This document shows positions 1 through 9,536 of a DNA stretch of 33,041 nt, in pieces. The DNA lies in contig JAUHYC010000040.1 in NCBI GenBank assembly GCA_030426685.1, positions 1 through 33,041 on the forward strand. Direction: 5' to 3'. Source of the DNA: Alphaproteobacteria bacterium. Lineage in GTDB: Bacteria > Pseudomonadota > Alphaproteobacteria > Rhodobacterales > Rhodobacteraceae. The notes beneath the pieces were generated by a model. It saw only the letters and a list, made by a program, of their open reading frames with translations. It had not been told where the DNA came from and searched no databases. Every line of letters starts with the position of its first letter. Within the stretch, counting starts at the first letter, position 1. A program made the translations under genes and the position numbers.

Positions 1-73
1 CTTCGGCTTCCTGACCAAAATTCTTGATCTGGTCCTTCAGGATTGCAGAAATCTCTGCAGCTTGGATTCCCAT
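1..73 (-). CDS. atpA: F1F0 ATP synthase subunit alpha, N-terminal fragment
   Basis: Only the first 24 codons are inside the window. The reading begins MGIQAAEISAILKDQI, the usual opening of bacterial AtpA, the nucleotide-binding alpha subunit of the F1 head. The ATG abuts the atpH stop codon with no spacer, so the two are co-transcribed and probably translationally coupled. The atpH-atpA order is the normal start of the alphaproteobacterial F1 operon. Everything past residue 24 lies off the left edge. Confidence 0.93.
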   Translation of the reverse strand, partial: MGIQAAEISAILKDQIKNFGQEAE

Positions 74-634
74 TTATCCGACCTCTTTCATTGCATTCTG
101 TAGGGAGTTGAGCTTCGAACGGATCGAACTATCGATCATTTTCGAGCCCACTTTAACGACTAGACCGCCGATGAGGCTTTCATCCACGGTCGCATTGATT
201 GTCACGGTCTTGCCCACACGCTCGGACAGCGTCTTGGACAGTTTATCCATCTGTGTCTTGGTCAGCGCCTTGGCCGAGGCGACATCAGCAGTCACTTCGC
301 CACGCTCATCCGCCAGCATGTCGCGCAGAACCTGCACCAGTTGCGGCACCACGAACAGGCGGCGTTTCTGCGCCATCAGGCCCAGCGTGTTGCGCAGGAT
401 GGCGTGCAAACCCATCTTGTCGGCAACCGCGGTAATCGCGGCTTCCTGCTCGGCACGGGAAAGCAGTGGCGACGCGATCAGATCGCGCAAGTCGGCGCTG
501 TCGCCCAAGGCTGCGGCCAGATCATTGATGCCGGTTTCCAGACCTGCGAGGTCATTATTCTCTTTGGCGATCTCGAAGATCGCGGTGGCATAGCGCTCGG
601 CAATGCCTGTGGAAATCGAAGCTGGTTCGGACAC
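74..634 (-). CDS. atpH: F1F0 ATP synthase subunit delta
   Basis: This is the 186-residue OSCP/delta subunit, which joins the F1 head to the peripheral stalk on the cytoplasmic side of the membrane. It has the helical N-terminal domain (RYATAIFEIAKE near the start) and the conserved C-terminal stretch around LIGGLVVKVGSKMIDSS. Length matches the family. A GTG at 640 would add two residues, but the GGAAGG ribosome site touches that codon, whereas it sits 6 nt before the GTG at 634. The start at 634 (MSEPASIS...) is therefore preferred. First gene of the atp operon, followed directly by atpA. Confidence 0.93.
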   Translation of the reverse strand: MSEPASISTGIAERYATAIFEIAKENNDLAGLETGINDLAAALGDSADLRDLIASPLLSRAEQEAAITAVADKMGLHAILRNTLGLMAQKRRLFVVPQLVQVLRDMLADERGEVTADVASAKALTKTQMDKLSKTLSERVGKTVTINATVDESLIGGLVVKVGSKMIDSSIRSKLNSLQNAMKEVG

Positions 635-669
635 GTCCACCCTTCCGATACTTGAGGCCCCGAATGTGT

Positions 670-720
670 GTAGCGGCCGCTACCCGGGGCGTGAGGAAAC
701 CCCGTCCTTAAAGGGCGGGG
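670..720 (-). promoter_or_regulatory. Structured 5' leader of the atp operon
   Basis: Between the predicted promoter and atpH lies a leader of about 125 nt. It holds a perfect 14-bp palindrome centred on a NotI-type GCGGCCGC (670-683) and a GC hairpin at 700-720 whose outer arms are CCCCG/CGGGG around a T-rich loop. Neither is followed by a U-run on the transcribed strand, so a simple terminator is unlikely. An mRNA-stabilising or attenuating role is inference. I see no gene in 641-936. Confidence 0.4.
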
Positions 721-767
721 ATCAAAATCACCGGGGATGTAGCAGAGGTGAACCAACCTCGCAATAT

Positions 768-795
768 AGTATAGCGGTAACGGACTTATCCACAA
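768..795 (-). promoter_or_regulatory. Likely sigma-70 promoter of the atpH-atpA operon
   Basis: On the minus strand there is TTGTGG (795-790), a 16-bp spacer, and TATACT (773-768), a good match to housekeeping -35 and -10 boxes. Transcription would start near 761, giving a leader of about 125 nt before atpH. It is the best promoter-like match I saw in this 300-bp gene-free interval. Confidence 0.5.
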
Positions 796-936
796 AACGT
801 TTTAATTCAGATACTTACACCAAGTGCGACCCTTTGGACCGTCTAACCGAGTTGAAAAATGTTACTAAAGTGCAGGTTTTTGCGATTCCTGTGACTTTTT
901 TCCCGCAATTTTGACCCGCAAAAACGCACTGGTTTG

Positions 937-1671
937 TCAGGCAGGTTTCAACAATCCATCCAGTGCCTTGATTGGGCGCTTGGTCGTATCTTTGGTGACG
1001 CGACCACTTGGCGGGTGAACCAGCTTGGTGACTTCAACCATCAACACTCCGCCCGCCATGACCGTCGGTATACGCTGCCCCGCTTTCTCGATCAGACTGC
1101 CCGATTTCAGCCAGAAGCGTCGAAAAGAAGGTGGCAGATACAGCGCCGAGCAATGGCTCTCGGGGACAAAGTGATGCGCACGCAACTGATTTTCCAACTG
1201 GGTTGTTGAATATGGATGGCCGTAACCGAACGGCGTCCGGTCAGAGCGCGACCACAACCCGGCGCGATTGGGCACGACAAACAAGGCCCGTCCGCCCGGC
1301 CCCAGAACGCGCCAGCACTCCTCCAGCACCTTGCTGGGCCGTTCTGACGTTTCTAGCCCGTGCATCACCACCAGCTTATCCACATGACCGGTTTCAATCG
1401 GCCAAAGCGTCTCTTCCGTCAGAACCGAGACATTGGGCATCCCTGCAGGCCAGGGCATCACGCCTTGCGGTCCCGGCATCAATCCTATGACCCGACGCGC
1501 ATCTGCCAGATAGGGGCGCAACAGGGGAACGGCAAAGCCGAATCCCGCAACGGTCTGACCCTTTGCCTCGGGCCAAAGGTCGACCAGCCGCCCGCGGATC
1601 GCCGCCTGCGCTGCCCGACCCAGCGTGCTGCGATAGTAGAAATTCCTCAGATCCTGCACATCAAGATGCAT
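937..1671 (-). CDS. Class I SAM-dependent methyltransferase (methyltransferase 11 type)
   Basis: A 244-residue soluble protein with a Rossmann-type methyltransferase core. A slightly degenerate glycine-rich SAM loop ([11 protein letters not shown], residues 41-50) is followed by the acidic strand region and the motif [20 protein letters not shown], typical of Methyltransf_11 proteins. The start at 1671 ([12 protein letters not shown]) is chosen over one 84 nt upstream because the longer form would add an atypical extension and would run into gloB. Divergent from gloB with 61 bp between the starts; the pairing is seen in related genomes, but the substrate is unknown. The C-terminal 30 residues are basic. 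Confidence 0.8.
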   Translation of the reverse strand: MHLDVQDLRNFYYRSTLGRAAQAAIRGRLVDLWPEAKGQTVAGFGFAVPLLRPYLADARRVIGLMPGPQGVMPWPAGMPNVSVLTEETLWPIETGHVDKLVVMHGLETSERPSKVLEECWRVLGPGGRALFVVPNRAGLWSRSDRTPFGYGHPYSTTQLENQLRAHHFVPESHCSALYLPPSFRRFWLKSGSLIEKAGQRIPTVMAGGVLMVEVTKLVHPPSGRVTKDTTKRPIKALDGLLKPA

Positions 1672-1732
1672 TGCGGACACCCGGTCAATCGGCTTAGCTG
1701 AGCGCAGTCTAGCAATGAAAGGGCAAAAGGCC

Positions 1733-2500
1733 ATGCCTCTTGAGATCGTTACCATTCCTTGCCTCAGCGATAATTACGCCTTTCTCGCCCATGATCCGGC
1801 CAGCGGTGAGACTGCCTTGATCGATGCGCCAGAGGCAGCTCCGATTCTGGCCGAACTGGATTCGCGCGGCTGGCAGCTAAGCCATGTGTTGTTGACACAT
1901 CATCATTGGGATCATGTGGACGGGCTGAGCGGCATTCTGGCGAAACAGCCCGCGCGTGTGATCGGCGCAAAAGCAGATGAGCATCGCTTGCCAAAACTTG
2001 ATCAGGCGGTGGTTGAAGGTGACACATTTTATATCGGCGGTGAGCCTGTCGAGGTTCTTGATGTGTCCGGGCACACAATTGGGCACATTGCATTCTACAT
2101 GCCCCAAACTGGCGTTGTATTCACCGCTGACAGCCTGATGGCGCTGGGGTGCGGGCGGTTGTTTGAGGGTGAACCGGCGCAAATGTGGGCCTCGCTTTGC
2201 AAGCTGGCTGCGCTTCCGGATGAAACAATCGTGTGCTCAGGGCACGAATACACGCAGTCAAACGCAAAATTCGCCCTCACGGTCGACCCGGACAATGCTG
2301 CCCTGCGGGATCGTGTGGCAGATATCAGCCGTGCCCGCGCCGCTGGAGAGCCAACGGTTCCTTCGGTTTTGGCCTTGGAAAAGGCGACCAACCCGTTTCT
2401 GAGGGCCGCCGATCCGGCGATTCAGGCGCATCTGGGCTTGACCAATGCCGACCCCGTGTCAGTTTTTGCTGAAATCCGCGCCCGAAAAGACCGCTTTTGA
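1733..2500 (+). CDS. gloB: Hydroxyacylglutathione hydrolase (glyoxalase II)
   Basis: A 255-residue metallo-beta-lactamase-fold enzyme that hydrolyses S-D-lactoylglutathione to D-lactate and glutathione, the second step of methylglyoxal detoxification. Visible ligands of the binuclear metal site are H56, H58, D60 and H61 in THHHWDH, then H114 (SGHTIGH), D133 (TADSLM) and H171 (CSGHEYT). The C-terminal substrate-binding domain ends with RARKDRF, typical of GloB. The ATG at 1733 ([15 protein letters not shown]) matches the family start; an ATG at 1715 would add six residues. The ribosome site is weak in either case. Confidence 0.93.
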   Translation: MPLEIVTIPCLSDNYAFLAHDPASGETALIDAPEAAPILAELDSRGWQLSHVLLTHHHWDHVDGLSGILAKQPARVIGAKADEHRLPKLDQAVVEGDTFYIGGEPVEVLDVSGHTIGHIAFYMPQTGVVFTADSLMALGCGRLFEGEPAQMWASLCKLAALPDETIVCSGHEYTQSNAKFALTVDPDNAALRDRVADISRARAAGEPTVPSVLALEKATNPFLRAADPAIQAHLGLTNADPVSVFAEIRARKDRF

Positions 2501-2673
2501 GGCGCTCGAGGCCCATTTCACGGCCACGGTCACAACAAATGTGACTGTCAAGAGCAAGAAAACCCTTGAAGCCGGGCCACGATCAACCAAACTCTAATAG
2601 TATGAGGACATGGTTGGGATGGGGATCCGGCCGATACTCGACCCCTTCCGGCCCAATATAGAGGAGCACCCGC

Positions 2674-4998
2674 GTGCCTTCATTCTCGAGCACATTAGAA
2701 CAAGCCATCCACGCGGCCCTTGCGGCGGCGAATGAACGGCGTCATGAATTCGCAACGCTGGAGCATTTGTTGCTGGCGCTGCTGGAAGAACCCGATGCGG
2801 TGCGCGTCATGAAGGCCTGCAGCGTCGATCTGGATGAGCTGCGCAGCACTCTGGTCGAATTCATCGACGAAGACCTCTCGAACCTTGTCACCGACATCGA
2901 TGGGTCCGAGGCCGTACCCACTGCGGCCTTTCAGCGGGTGATACAACGGGCTGCGATTCATGTTCAAAGTTCGGGCCGTACCGAGGTGACCGGGGCCAAT
3001 GTTCTGGTCGCGATCTTCGCCGAACGCGAAAGCAATGCGGCCTATTTCCTGCAGGAACAGGATATGACACGCTATGATGCGGTGAACTTCATCGCGCACG
3101 GGGTGGCCAAGGATCCGGCCTATGGTGAAAATCGCCCGGTGACCGGCGCGGATGAGGTCGAAGATGACGCGCAAGCCGCTTCCGGCGAGACGGAACAGAA
3201 AGAAAGCGCCCTTGGCAAATATTGCATCGATCTGAATGCGAAATCGCGTGCCGGCGATGTCGACCCTCTGATCGGTCGCTCGGACGAGGTGGAACGCTGC
3301 ATTCAGGTGCTGTGTCGCCGCCGCAAGAACAACCCGCTGCTGGTGGGCGATCCGGGTGTTGGTAAAACTGCCATCGCCGAGGGTCTGGCGCATAAGATTG
3401 TAGCTGGCGAAGCCCCCGACGTCCTGTCAGAGACCACCATCTACTCGCTGGACATGGGCGCACTTCTGGCTGGCACGCGGTATCGCGGTGACTTTGAGGA
3501 ACGACTGAAAGCGGTCGTGACCGAACTCGAAGAGCACCCTGACGCAGTTCTGTTCATTGATGAAATTCACACGGTGATCGGCGCCGGTGCAACTTCGGGG
3601 GGCGCCATGGATGCCTCGAACCTGCTGAAACCTGCTTTGCAGGGCGGCAAGCTGCGCACCATGGGTTCGACCACATACAAGGAGTTCCGTCAGCACTTCG
3701 AAAAGGACCGCGCACTGAGCCGCCGGTTCCAAAAGATCGATGTGAACGAACCTTCGGTTGAGGACAGCGTGAAAATCCTGCGCGGCCTGAAGCCCTATTT
3801 CGAAGAGCACCATGCGATCAAATACACTGCGGACGCCATCAAAACCGCGGTGGAATTGTCGGCGCGCTATATCAACGACCGCAAACTGCCGGACAAGGCC
3901 ATCGACGTTATCGATGAGGCGGGCGCGGCGCAGCACCTGCTGGCCGAAAGCAAACGGCGCAAAACCATCGGTGTCAAAGAGATCGAAGCCGTGGTTGCCA
4001 AAATCGCTCGCATTCCGCCCAAGAACGTCACCAAGGACGATGCCGAGGTGCTGAAAGATCTTGAAACCTCGTTGAAACGGGTGGTGTTTGGTCAGGATGA
4101 GGCCATCGAGGCACTGTCCAGTGCAATCAAGCTTGCTCGTGCCGGTCTGCGTGAGCCCGAAAAGCCCATCGGCAACTACCTGTTCGCCGGCCCGACCGGT
4201 GTGGGCAAGACCGAGGTGGCGAAACAACTGGCGGATACGCTGGGAGTGGAGCTGCTGCGCTTCGACATGTCGGAATACATGGAGAAACATGCGGTCAGCC
4301 GTCTCATCGGTGCCCCTCCGGGCTATGTCGGGTTCGATCAGGGTGGTCTGTTGACGGACGGCGTCGATCAACATCCGCATTGCGTGCTGCTGCTGGATGA
4401 GATCGAAAAAGCGCACCCGGATGTGTTCAATATACTGTTGCAGGTGATGGATCACGGCGAACTGACTGACCACAACGGTCGCACCGTGAATTTCCGCAAT
4501 GTGGTACTGATCATGACCTCGAACGCAGGTGCGCAGGAACAGGCACGGGCCGCCATAGGCTTTGGTCGCGACCGCCGCGAAGGCGAGGATACCGCTGCGA
4601 TCGAGCGCATGTTCACGCCGGAATTCCGCAACCGTCTGGACGCGGTGATCTCCTTCGCACCGCTGCCGAAGGAGGTCATCCTTCAGGTTGTCGAAAAGTT
4701 CGTCCTGCAGCTTGAGGCACAGTTGCTGGACCGCAACGTAACCATCGACCTGACGCCCAAGGCCGCCGAGTGGCTGGCCGACAAAGGCTATGACGACAAG
4801 ATGGGCGCCCGCCCGCTGGGTCGCGTGATTCAGGAACACATCAAGAAACCGCTGGCCGAAGAGTTGCTGTTCGGCAAGCTGGCCAAAGGTGGTGTAGTGC
4901 GCGTCTCGGTCAGGAAAGGGGAATTGAACCTGGAAATTCTCGGCCCCGATCAGCCACGTATTCCGGGCGACAAGCCGCCGTTGCTGACCGCGGACTGA
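2674..4998 (+). CDS. clpA: ATP-dependent Clp protease ATP-binding subunit ClpA
   Basis: A 774-residue Hsp100 unfoldase that feeds substrates, including N-degron proteins delivered by ClpS, into ClpP. It has an N-terminal Clp repeat domain (about 1-145), a linker, AAA-1 with Walker A at 225-232 (GDPGVGKT) and Walker B VLFIDEIH, then AAA-2 with Walker A at 506-514 (GPTGVGKTE) and Walker [11 protein letters not shown]. The ClpP-docking loop IGF is at 628-630. Translation starts at GTG with GAGGAG 7 nt upstream. No ClpB-type middle coiled coil is present, so it is ClpA and not ClpB/ClpC. No clpS lies next to it. Confidence 0.96.
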   Translation: MPSFSSTLEQAIHAALAAANERRHEFATLEHLLLALLEEPDAVRVMKACSVDLDELRSTLVEFIDEDLSNLVTDIDGSEAVPTAAFQRVIQRAAIHVQSSGRTEVTGANVLVAIFAERESNAAYFLQEQDMTRYDAVNFIAHGVAKDPAYGENRPVTGADEVEDDAQAASGETEQKESALGKYCIDLNAKSRAGDVDPLIGRSDEVERCIQVLCRRRKNNPLLVGDPGVGKTAIAEGLAHKIVAGEAPDVLSETTIYSLDMGALLAGTRYRGDFEERLKAVVTELEEHPDAVLFIDEIHTVIGAGATSGGAMDASNLLKPALQGGKLRTMGSTTYKEFRQHFEKDRALSRRFQKIDVNEPSVEDSVKILRGLKPYFEEHHAIKYTADAIKTAVELSARYINDRKLPDKAIDVIDEAGAAQHLLAESKRRKTIGVKEIEAVVAKIARIPPKNVTKDDAEVLKDLETSLKRVVFGQDEAIEALSSAIKLARAGLREPEKPIGNYLFAGPTGVGKTEVAKQLADTLGVELLRFDMSEYMEKHAVSRLIGAPPGYVGFDQGGLLTDGVDQHPHCVLLLDEIEKAHPDVFNILLQVMDHGELTDHNGRTVNFRNVVLIMTSNAGAQEQARAAIGFGRDRREGEDTAAIERMFTPEFRNRLDAVISFAPLPKEVILQVVEKFVLQLEAQLLDRNVTIDLTPKAAEWLADKGYDDKMGARPLGRVIQEHIKKPLAEELLFGKLAKGGVVRVSVRKGELNLEILGPDQPRIPGDKPPLLTAD

Positions 4999-5021
4999 CC
5001 TGGAATTCTTGAACAATTCTG

Positions 5022-5050
5022 AACGCCCGCCCCTTTCGGCGGGCGTTTTT
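5022..5050 (+). terminator. Rho-independent terminator of clpA
   Basis: A perfect 10-bp stem (AACGCCCGCC / GGCGGGCGTT) with a 6-nt loop CCTTTC runs into TTTTT. It begins 23 nt after the clpA stop, so it is a strong intrinsic terminator for clpA. Confidence 0.92.
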
Positions 5051-5116
5051 ACTACTGTACCCGTGACTTCACATAGAACCGTTTCGCGGTACGAAAACCG
5101 CCATTCCGCATTGATG

Positions 5117-6460
5117 CTAAGTACTCGAATAGGTCCAAACTTTTACGCCGGATGCTCGTCCACGAATTTCCCGGTAACCTGCAAACGTCAAACGGTCGAG
5201 ATTCGGCACGCTTCCGCTTTTTCGAATGGAATTCACCAGCGCCTCGCTGACCACTAGCTGGGTATCCAGGTCGCGTGTCAGATGCTCAATTCTGCTGGCA
5301 ATATTAACAGTATCGCCGATCACACCATATTCAAGCCTGTGCTCGTTGCCCATGTCCCCGGTCACGACCAGACCCCAATGTAATCCGATGCCGACGCGGA
5401 CCGGATCGGTGCCCGACAACAGTCTCTCCCTATTCCAGTCATTTATTGCGTCGATCATTTCAAAGGCGCAGTTCAATGCGTTTGCCGCATCGTTCGGACT
5501 TGGATCAGGCGTTCCAAAGGTCGCCATGAGCCCGTCACCTATGTACTTGTCCAATGTACCTTGATTATCGAAAACGGCTTTACCCAAGCGATCATGATAT
5601 CCTCGAAGCAGGTGAATCACCTCCTCGGCGTTAGCGTTTTCACAAAGCTTTGTGAAACCCATGATATCCGCGAACAGCACCGCAACTTCCTGTTGCCTTG
5701 GGGTGGCAATCTTAGCATCGGAGTCGCTCAACTGGTTGACAACATTTGGCGAAAAATACCTCGCCAAATTTGCGCGCTTTCTTTCGGTTGAAAGCAGGTT
5801 TTTCACAAGCCGACGAGATCGTGCGACTACGATGGCGAGGCCTGAAGACACTATCAGAACGACCAGTAACTCTGTTGCTGCATATCCCAGGAACAGAAAG
5901 TCGAGATCTGATGCAGCTTGTAGAAAGGCCTCTACATTTGGTTCCTCAATATCCAGATTGCTATAGACGCTCGACTGGCTCAAGAACCAAGCCCACATTC
6001 CGAAACGGGTCAGTATGATGCTTAGACCGCACCAGACTACCAGCAGCGGGCGAAAGCTGAAGGACGCCTGCATCAAGAACAAAAAGAAATAGAGAAAACG
6101 AGCCGTATCCATAGCAATGGCGGGTGGTATCGGGTCGTCATCAAAGGGCGAGTTTAGTGTGAAGACCAAAGCCAACAGAATGCAATCGATCGAAACGAAA
6201 ACAAACTGGAGCCGCGGTCCAGATCCGCGTGTTTGGGCAACGAGGTACTGTAGCCCCCCCAATAGAACGAAGACAAAGATTTCCAGAAGGTTGAAATAAT
6301 AAGCCGGTCCTGTCTCTGTACTGTCGACGGCTTGCCACAGAAGAACAAGGGCCAAAGCGACGGTCCGAACCTTGGCCGCCAGCATGATGCCGTGGCGTTC
6401 CTCTTCCACGAAGGCGCCCGCGTTGCGGGCTTGCAATCTGTTTTGGACCTTGTCTGACAT
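5117..6460 (-). CDS. Membrane-bound class III adenylate/guanylate cyclase
   Basis: A 447-residue protein with about six membrane segments in residues 25-215, then a short linker (ERKRANLARYFSP) and a class III cyclase domain (about 255-440). It would make a cyclic nucleotide on the cytoplasmic side. Metal-binding aspartates are D265 (FADIMGFT) and D309 (YIGDGLMATFG); K305 is the base-contacting lysine; N386 and R390 are the transition-state residues. The position that is Asp in canonical adenylate cyclases is Gly379 (EYGVIGDTVN), so substrate choice is uncertain, though cAMP is most likely. The region appears less GC-rich than its neighbours, which may mean later acquisition. It stands alone, between genes of other function. 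Confidence 0.87.
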   Translation of the reverse strand: MSDKVQNRLQARNAGAFVEEERHGIMLAAKVRTVALALVLLWQAVDSTETGPAYYFNLLEIFVFVLLGGLQYLVAQTRGSGPRLQFVFVSIDCILLALVFTLNSPFDDDPIPPAIAMDTARFLYFFLFLMQASFSFRPLLVVWCGLSIILTRFGMWAWFLSQSSVYSNLDIEEPNVEAFLQAASDLDFLFLGYAATELLVVLIVSSGLAIVVARSRRLVKNLLSTERKRANLARYFSPNVVNQLSDSDAKIATPRQQEVAVLFADIMGFTKLCENANAEEVIHLLRGYHDRLGKAVFDNQGTLDKYIGDGLMATFGTPDPSPNDAANALNCAFEMIDAINDWNRERLLSGTDPVRVGIGLHWGLVVTGDMGNEHRLEYGVIGDTVNIASRIEHLTRDLDTQLVVSEALVNSIRKSGSVPNLDRLTFAGYREIRGRASGVKVWTYSST

Positions 6461-6585
6461 TCGCCTGCTAACTTAGCGGGCTCCTGACAAATCGCTAAAC
6501 CAATTTCATACAGAGAGTCCGAGGATAGATTGATCGCATGTTTTTGATTCAGAGCAGGCAAACGTCCGCATCAAGGGATTTCGCC

Positions 6586-8286
6586 CTACCGTTCCGTCAA
6601 TTTCAACTCAATCCGACGGTTCTGAGCGCGCGCTTCGGGCGTATCGGCGGGATTGACCGGTTGGAATTCACCAAAGCCGTTAGCGGCCAACCGATTGGGC
6701 GGTATGCCCAGGGCATCAACCATGTAGCGTACCACTGACAGTGCCCTGCCCTGACTAAGCTCCCAGTTGTCGCGATACCGTCCAGAGCCGGCAAGTGGGA
6801 CGTTATCGGTATGACCATCGACCCGGATGACCCAGTTCAGGCCCTCGGGGATTTCAGCCGCGACGCTGCGCAGAATATTCGCCACCTTGGCAACTTCTTG
6901 GCGGCCTTCGGCGGACAATATTGCAGACCCCGTGTCGAATAATACCTCGGATGAAAACACGAACCGGTCGCCTTCGATACGCACACCTTCCTGATCGCCC
7001 AACACATCTCGCAGGCGCCCGAAGAACTCGGACCGGTAGCGCTGCAAGTCTTCCGCCTGCGCTGTCAGTTCCAGGTTTTGACCAGCCAGTTTTTCAGCCT
7101 CGGCCTCCAACCGGATGCGTTCCGCCTCTTCCAACAGGCGACGGCGGCGTTCTTCCGAGGCTGCACGTGCCAAAGCCGCGTTTAGGTCCTGACCCAGGGT
7201 CTGGATCTGAATTTCGGCGGCTGCATTGCGTTCTTCGTAATCATCCAGCAGCGCCTGCAATGATCCCAGCTGGCTGCGCAGGGCTGACATCTGCTGATTC
7301 AGCAAGGCGGTCTGGCGTTGCGCTTCGGTCGAGATTTCCTTTTCGGAGGCAAGCGCCTCCTGCGCGATAGCCAACAATGCCGCACGCTCTTCGGCCAGCG
7401 AACTTTGTTCATCCGCCTGTGCCTGCGCTTGCGTTTGCGCGTCCAACGCTGCCTGCAACCGGGCCTTCAGCTCGTCTGGATTCAATTCACCAAACTGCCG
7501 TTCAAGCTCAGCCCGGGCAGCCTGCGCAGCGGCCAAGAGCGTCAGCGTTTCTTCGGCCTCTTTCCGCTGCGCCTCAAGCGCCAGCGTCATAGCTGTCAGT
7601 TCGGCATCCGCGTTCTGCAATCGGTTGCGCAGGGCCTCAGCCGCAGCAGTCTCGGCCAAACGCGCGGCCTCTTCCGCGGTCAACTGCTGCTCAAGCTCGG
7701 CGATCTGACCTGCTTGCGTGGCCTCACTGGCCTCGAGCTCAGCCACCAAAGCCTCAAGCGCCTCACGACGGGCAGCGGCTAGGCGCGCGGCTTCGGTTTG
7801 AGCATCGATTTCACTGCGGCTTTGGGCAAGGGCGAGGTTCAGCGCCTCCCGTTCGCTCAGCAGGTCATCGCGTTGCTGCAACAGCTCGTCCTGCTGGCTT
7901 ACCAGCGCCGCAATATCACCCTGCGCACGTTCCTGATCCGCCAGAAGTGCCGCAACCTGTGCTTCGAAATCGGTGATTTGCGACCGTGCCTGCGTCAGTT
8001 CATCTTCGACCCGTGTCAACGTTGTGTTCAACGTGCCCAAACGCGCCTGAAGGCGGCTGTTCTCCCGCTCCTCCAACCCCAGTGCCCCGGCAAGCGCCGC
8101 AATCTCATCTGACAGGGCAGTCAGCTCATCCTCTTGCCCCGAGATGGTTTCACGCAATACGAACTGAACGATCATGAAGATGGTCAGGACAAAGGTCAGA
8201 ACCATCAAAAGCCCTGTCATCGCGTCCACAAAGCCGGGCCAGACCGAACCCGAGAATCGTTGACCTGTGCGACGCGACAGAGCCAT
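6586..8286 (-). CDS. MotB/OmpA-family peptidoglycan-binding protein with long coiled coil
   Basis: A 566-residue inner-membrane protein. One transmembrane helix near residues 19-45 carries Asp21 in the MotB-like setting PGFVDAMTGLL, the position of the proton-carrying aspartate in MotB-type channels. A heptad-like, Ala/Glu/Gln/Leu-rich coiled coil then runs from about 48 to 410, followed by an OmpA C-terminal domain (VDGHTDNVPL... NRRIELKL) that binds peptidoglycan. The coiled coil is far longer than the linker of ordinary MotB. It lies 3 bp downstream of the MotA/ExbB-like gene, so the two make a channel and its wall anchor. Function is unproven; a flagellar role is unlikely because no flagellar genes are near. 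Confidence 0.85.
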   Translation of the reverse strand: MALSRRTGQRFSGSVWPGFVDAMTGLLMVLTFVLTIFMIVQFVLRETISGQEDELTALSDEIAALAGALGLEERENSRLQARLGTLNTTLTRVEDELTQARSQITDFEAQVAALLADQERAQGDIAALVSQQDELLQQRDDLLSEREALNLALAQSRSEIDAQTEAARLAAARREALEALVAELEASEATQAGQIAELEQQLTAEEAARLAETAAAEALRNRLQNADAELTAMTLALEAQRKEAEETLTLLAAAQAARAELERQFGELNPDELKARLQAALDAQTQAQAQADEQSSLAEERAALLAIAQEALASEKEISTEAQRQTALLNQQMSALRSQLGSLQALLDDYEERNAAAEIQIQTLGQDLNAALARAASEERRRRLLEEAERIRLEAEAEKLAGQNLELTAQAEDLQRYRSEFFGRLRDVLGDQEGVRIEGDRFVFSSEVLFDTGSAILSAEGRQEVAKVANILRSVAAEIPEGLNWVIRVDGHTDNVPLAGSGRYRDNWELSQGRALSVVRYMVDALGIPPNRLAANGFGEFQPVNPADTPEARAQNRRIELKLTER

Positions 8287-8289
8287 CGC

Positions 8290-9468
8290 TTATTCCCCGT
8301 CCGACGGCGTGCGCACCGCGCCGCGCGGCAGGGTCAGTGCCTGCACCAACAGCTCGAAATCCTTGCGCAGTTCATTCATGCTGTCCTGCCGACCGGCTGA
8401 TATTTCTTCGAGGATACGCAACAGTTGCACATCCATCGAGCGCAGGCGCATCCGGCTTTCTGCATCGATCCCCTCACCCGAACCATGTTCGCGCATGTGA
8501 TCCAACAATGCGTCCTGTCCCAACGCCACCCGTTCCAAAGCGGCGGTCACGCCCTCGGATTGTGCCTGGCGGTGGTTCATCTCAGAGATCGACTCCACCA
8601 GGTGGCCCAGCCGGGTCGAAACCTCGGTGCGATCCTGTTCCTGTGCGGAAAACAGCTCCTGCAGCGCATCCATCTGTTCGGACATTGCGTCCAGCACTGG
8701 TGTCAGCACTGCAAGCTCGGCCCCGCCATCGTCACCGGCGGCAAAGCCAACACGAGTGATCGAAGACAGCCATTCCTCCAGCTCGCGATAGAACCGGTTC
8801 TGACCGTGGCCGGCAAACAGTTCCAGAAGACCCACGATCAACGAGCCTGCCAGACCCAGCAAAGACGAACCGAAGGCTACGCCCATACCCTGCAATTGCG
8901 ACTCAAGCCCGGTCATCAGACGGTTGAATACCGCCAGCCCTTCCTCGCCCGCCTGCGGGTTCAGGCTGCGGATCGTGTCGACAATAGCCGGAACAGTGGT
9001 CGCGAGACCAAAGAAAGTGCCCAGCAGGCCGAGGTAGATCAGTACATTGGTGATATAGCGAGTGATTTCGCGTTCTTCCTCGATCCGCTCGGCCACGGAA
9101 TCGAGGATTGATCGGGTAGAGCTGGAGCTGATCTGCGACCGCGCGCCCCGTGCACGCAGCAGCGATGCCAGCGGCGCCAGCAGTTGCGGCGGGCGCACAT
9201 CGTCACGCTCGACCCCACCGACAAAGGCTTCGATCCAGCGGACCGAACCAATCAGCTGTGTCACCTGCAGGAAACAGGCGGCCACGCCAATGACAAAAAC
9301 CAAAATGATGAAACCATTCAGATACAGGCTGGCCTGAATGACCGGCAGCACATAGGGCAGCGCCATGAACACGCCAAGCCCCGACAGCCCGATCGCGATC
9401 AGCATCATGAGGATTTGACGGATCGGCTGTGAGAAATGCGGTCTCACGCCCTGTTGTGCCTGCGCCAT
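8290..9468 (-). CDS. MotA/TolQ/ExbB-like proton-channel membrane protein
   Basis: A 392-residue protein with two hydrophobic helices near residues 20-75, then two more around ITNVLIYLGLLGTFFGLATT and FGSSLLGLAGSLIVGLLEL, the pattern of the MotA/TolQ/ExbB family. A long, probably helical cytoplasmic tail follows (about 260-392). The start at 9468 (MAQAQQGVRPHFSQPI) is chosen over one 35 codons upstream, whose extra residues look like translated promoter DNA. It is the first gene of a two-gene operon with the MotB/OmpA-like partner, so the pair should form a proton-driven inner-membrane motor of unknown task. Confidence 0.8.
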   Translation of the reverse strand: MAQAQQGVRPHFSQPIRQILMMLIAIGLSGLGVFMALPYVLPVIQASLYLNGFIILVFVIGVAACFLQVTQLIGSVRWIEAFVGGVERDDVRPPQLLAPLASLLRARGARSQISSSSTRSILDSVAERIEEEREITRYITNVLIYLGLLGTFFGLATTVPAIVDTIRSLNPQAGEEGLAVFNRLMTGLESQLQGMGVAFGSSLLGLAGSLIVGLLELFAGHGQNRFYRELEEWLSSITRVGFAAGDDGGAELAVLTPVLDAMSEQMDALQELFSAQEQDRTEVSTRLGHLVESISEMNHRQAQSEGVTAALERVALGQDALLDHMREHGSGEGIDAESRMRLRSMDVQLLRILEEISAGRQDSMNELRKDFELLVQALTLPRGAVRTPSDGE

Positions 9469-9536
9469 GCGCGTGGCTCCCGGTATTGTCTGCTCTGGGC
9501 TGAACCTATCGAAGTTCGCCCCGCGACGCCAAGGGT

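Noticed and set aside
3427..5016. A 529-codon minus-strand open frame opposite clpA
   Set aside because: It is entirely antisense to a well-conserved clpA reading frame and has no recognisable domain; high GC with few stops explains it.
6586..9468. Zorya-type defence pair (ZorA/ZorB)
   Set aside because: The channel and anchor architecture is similar, but no ZorC, ZorD or ZorE gene is adjacent and the neighbours are housekeeping genes.
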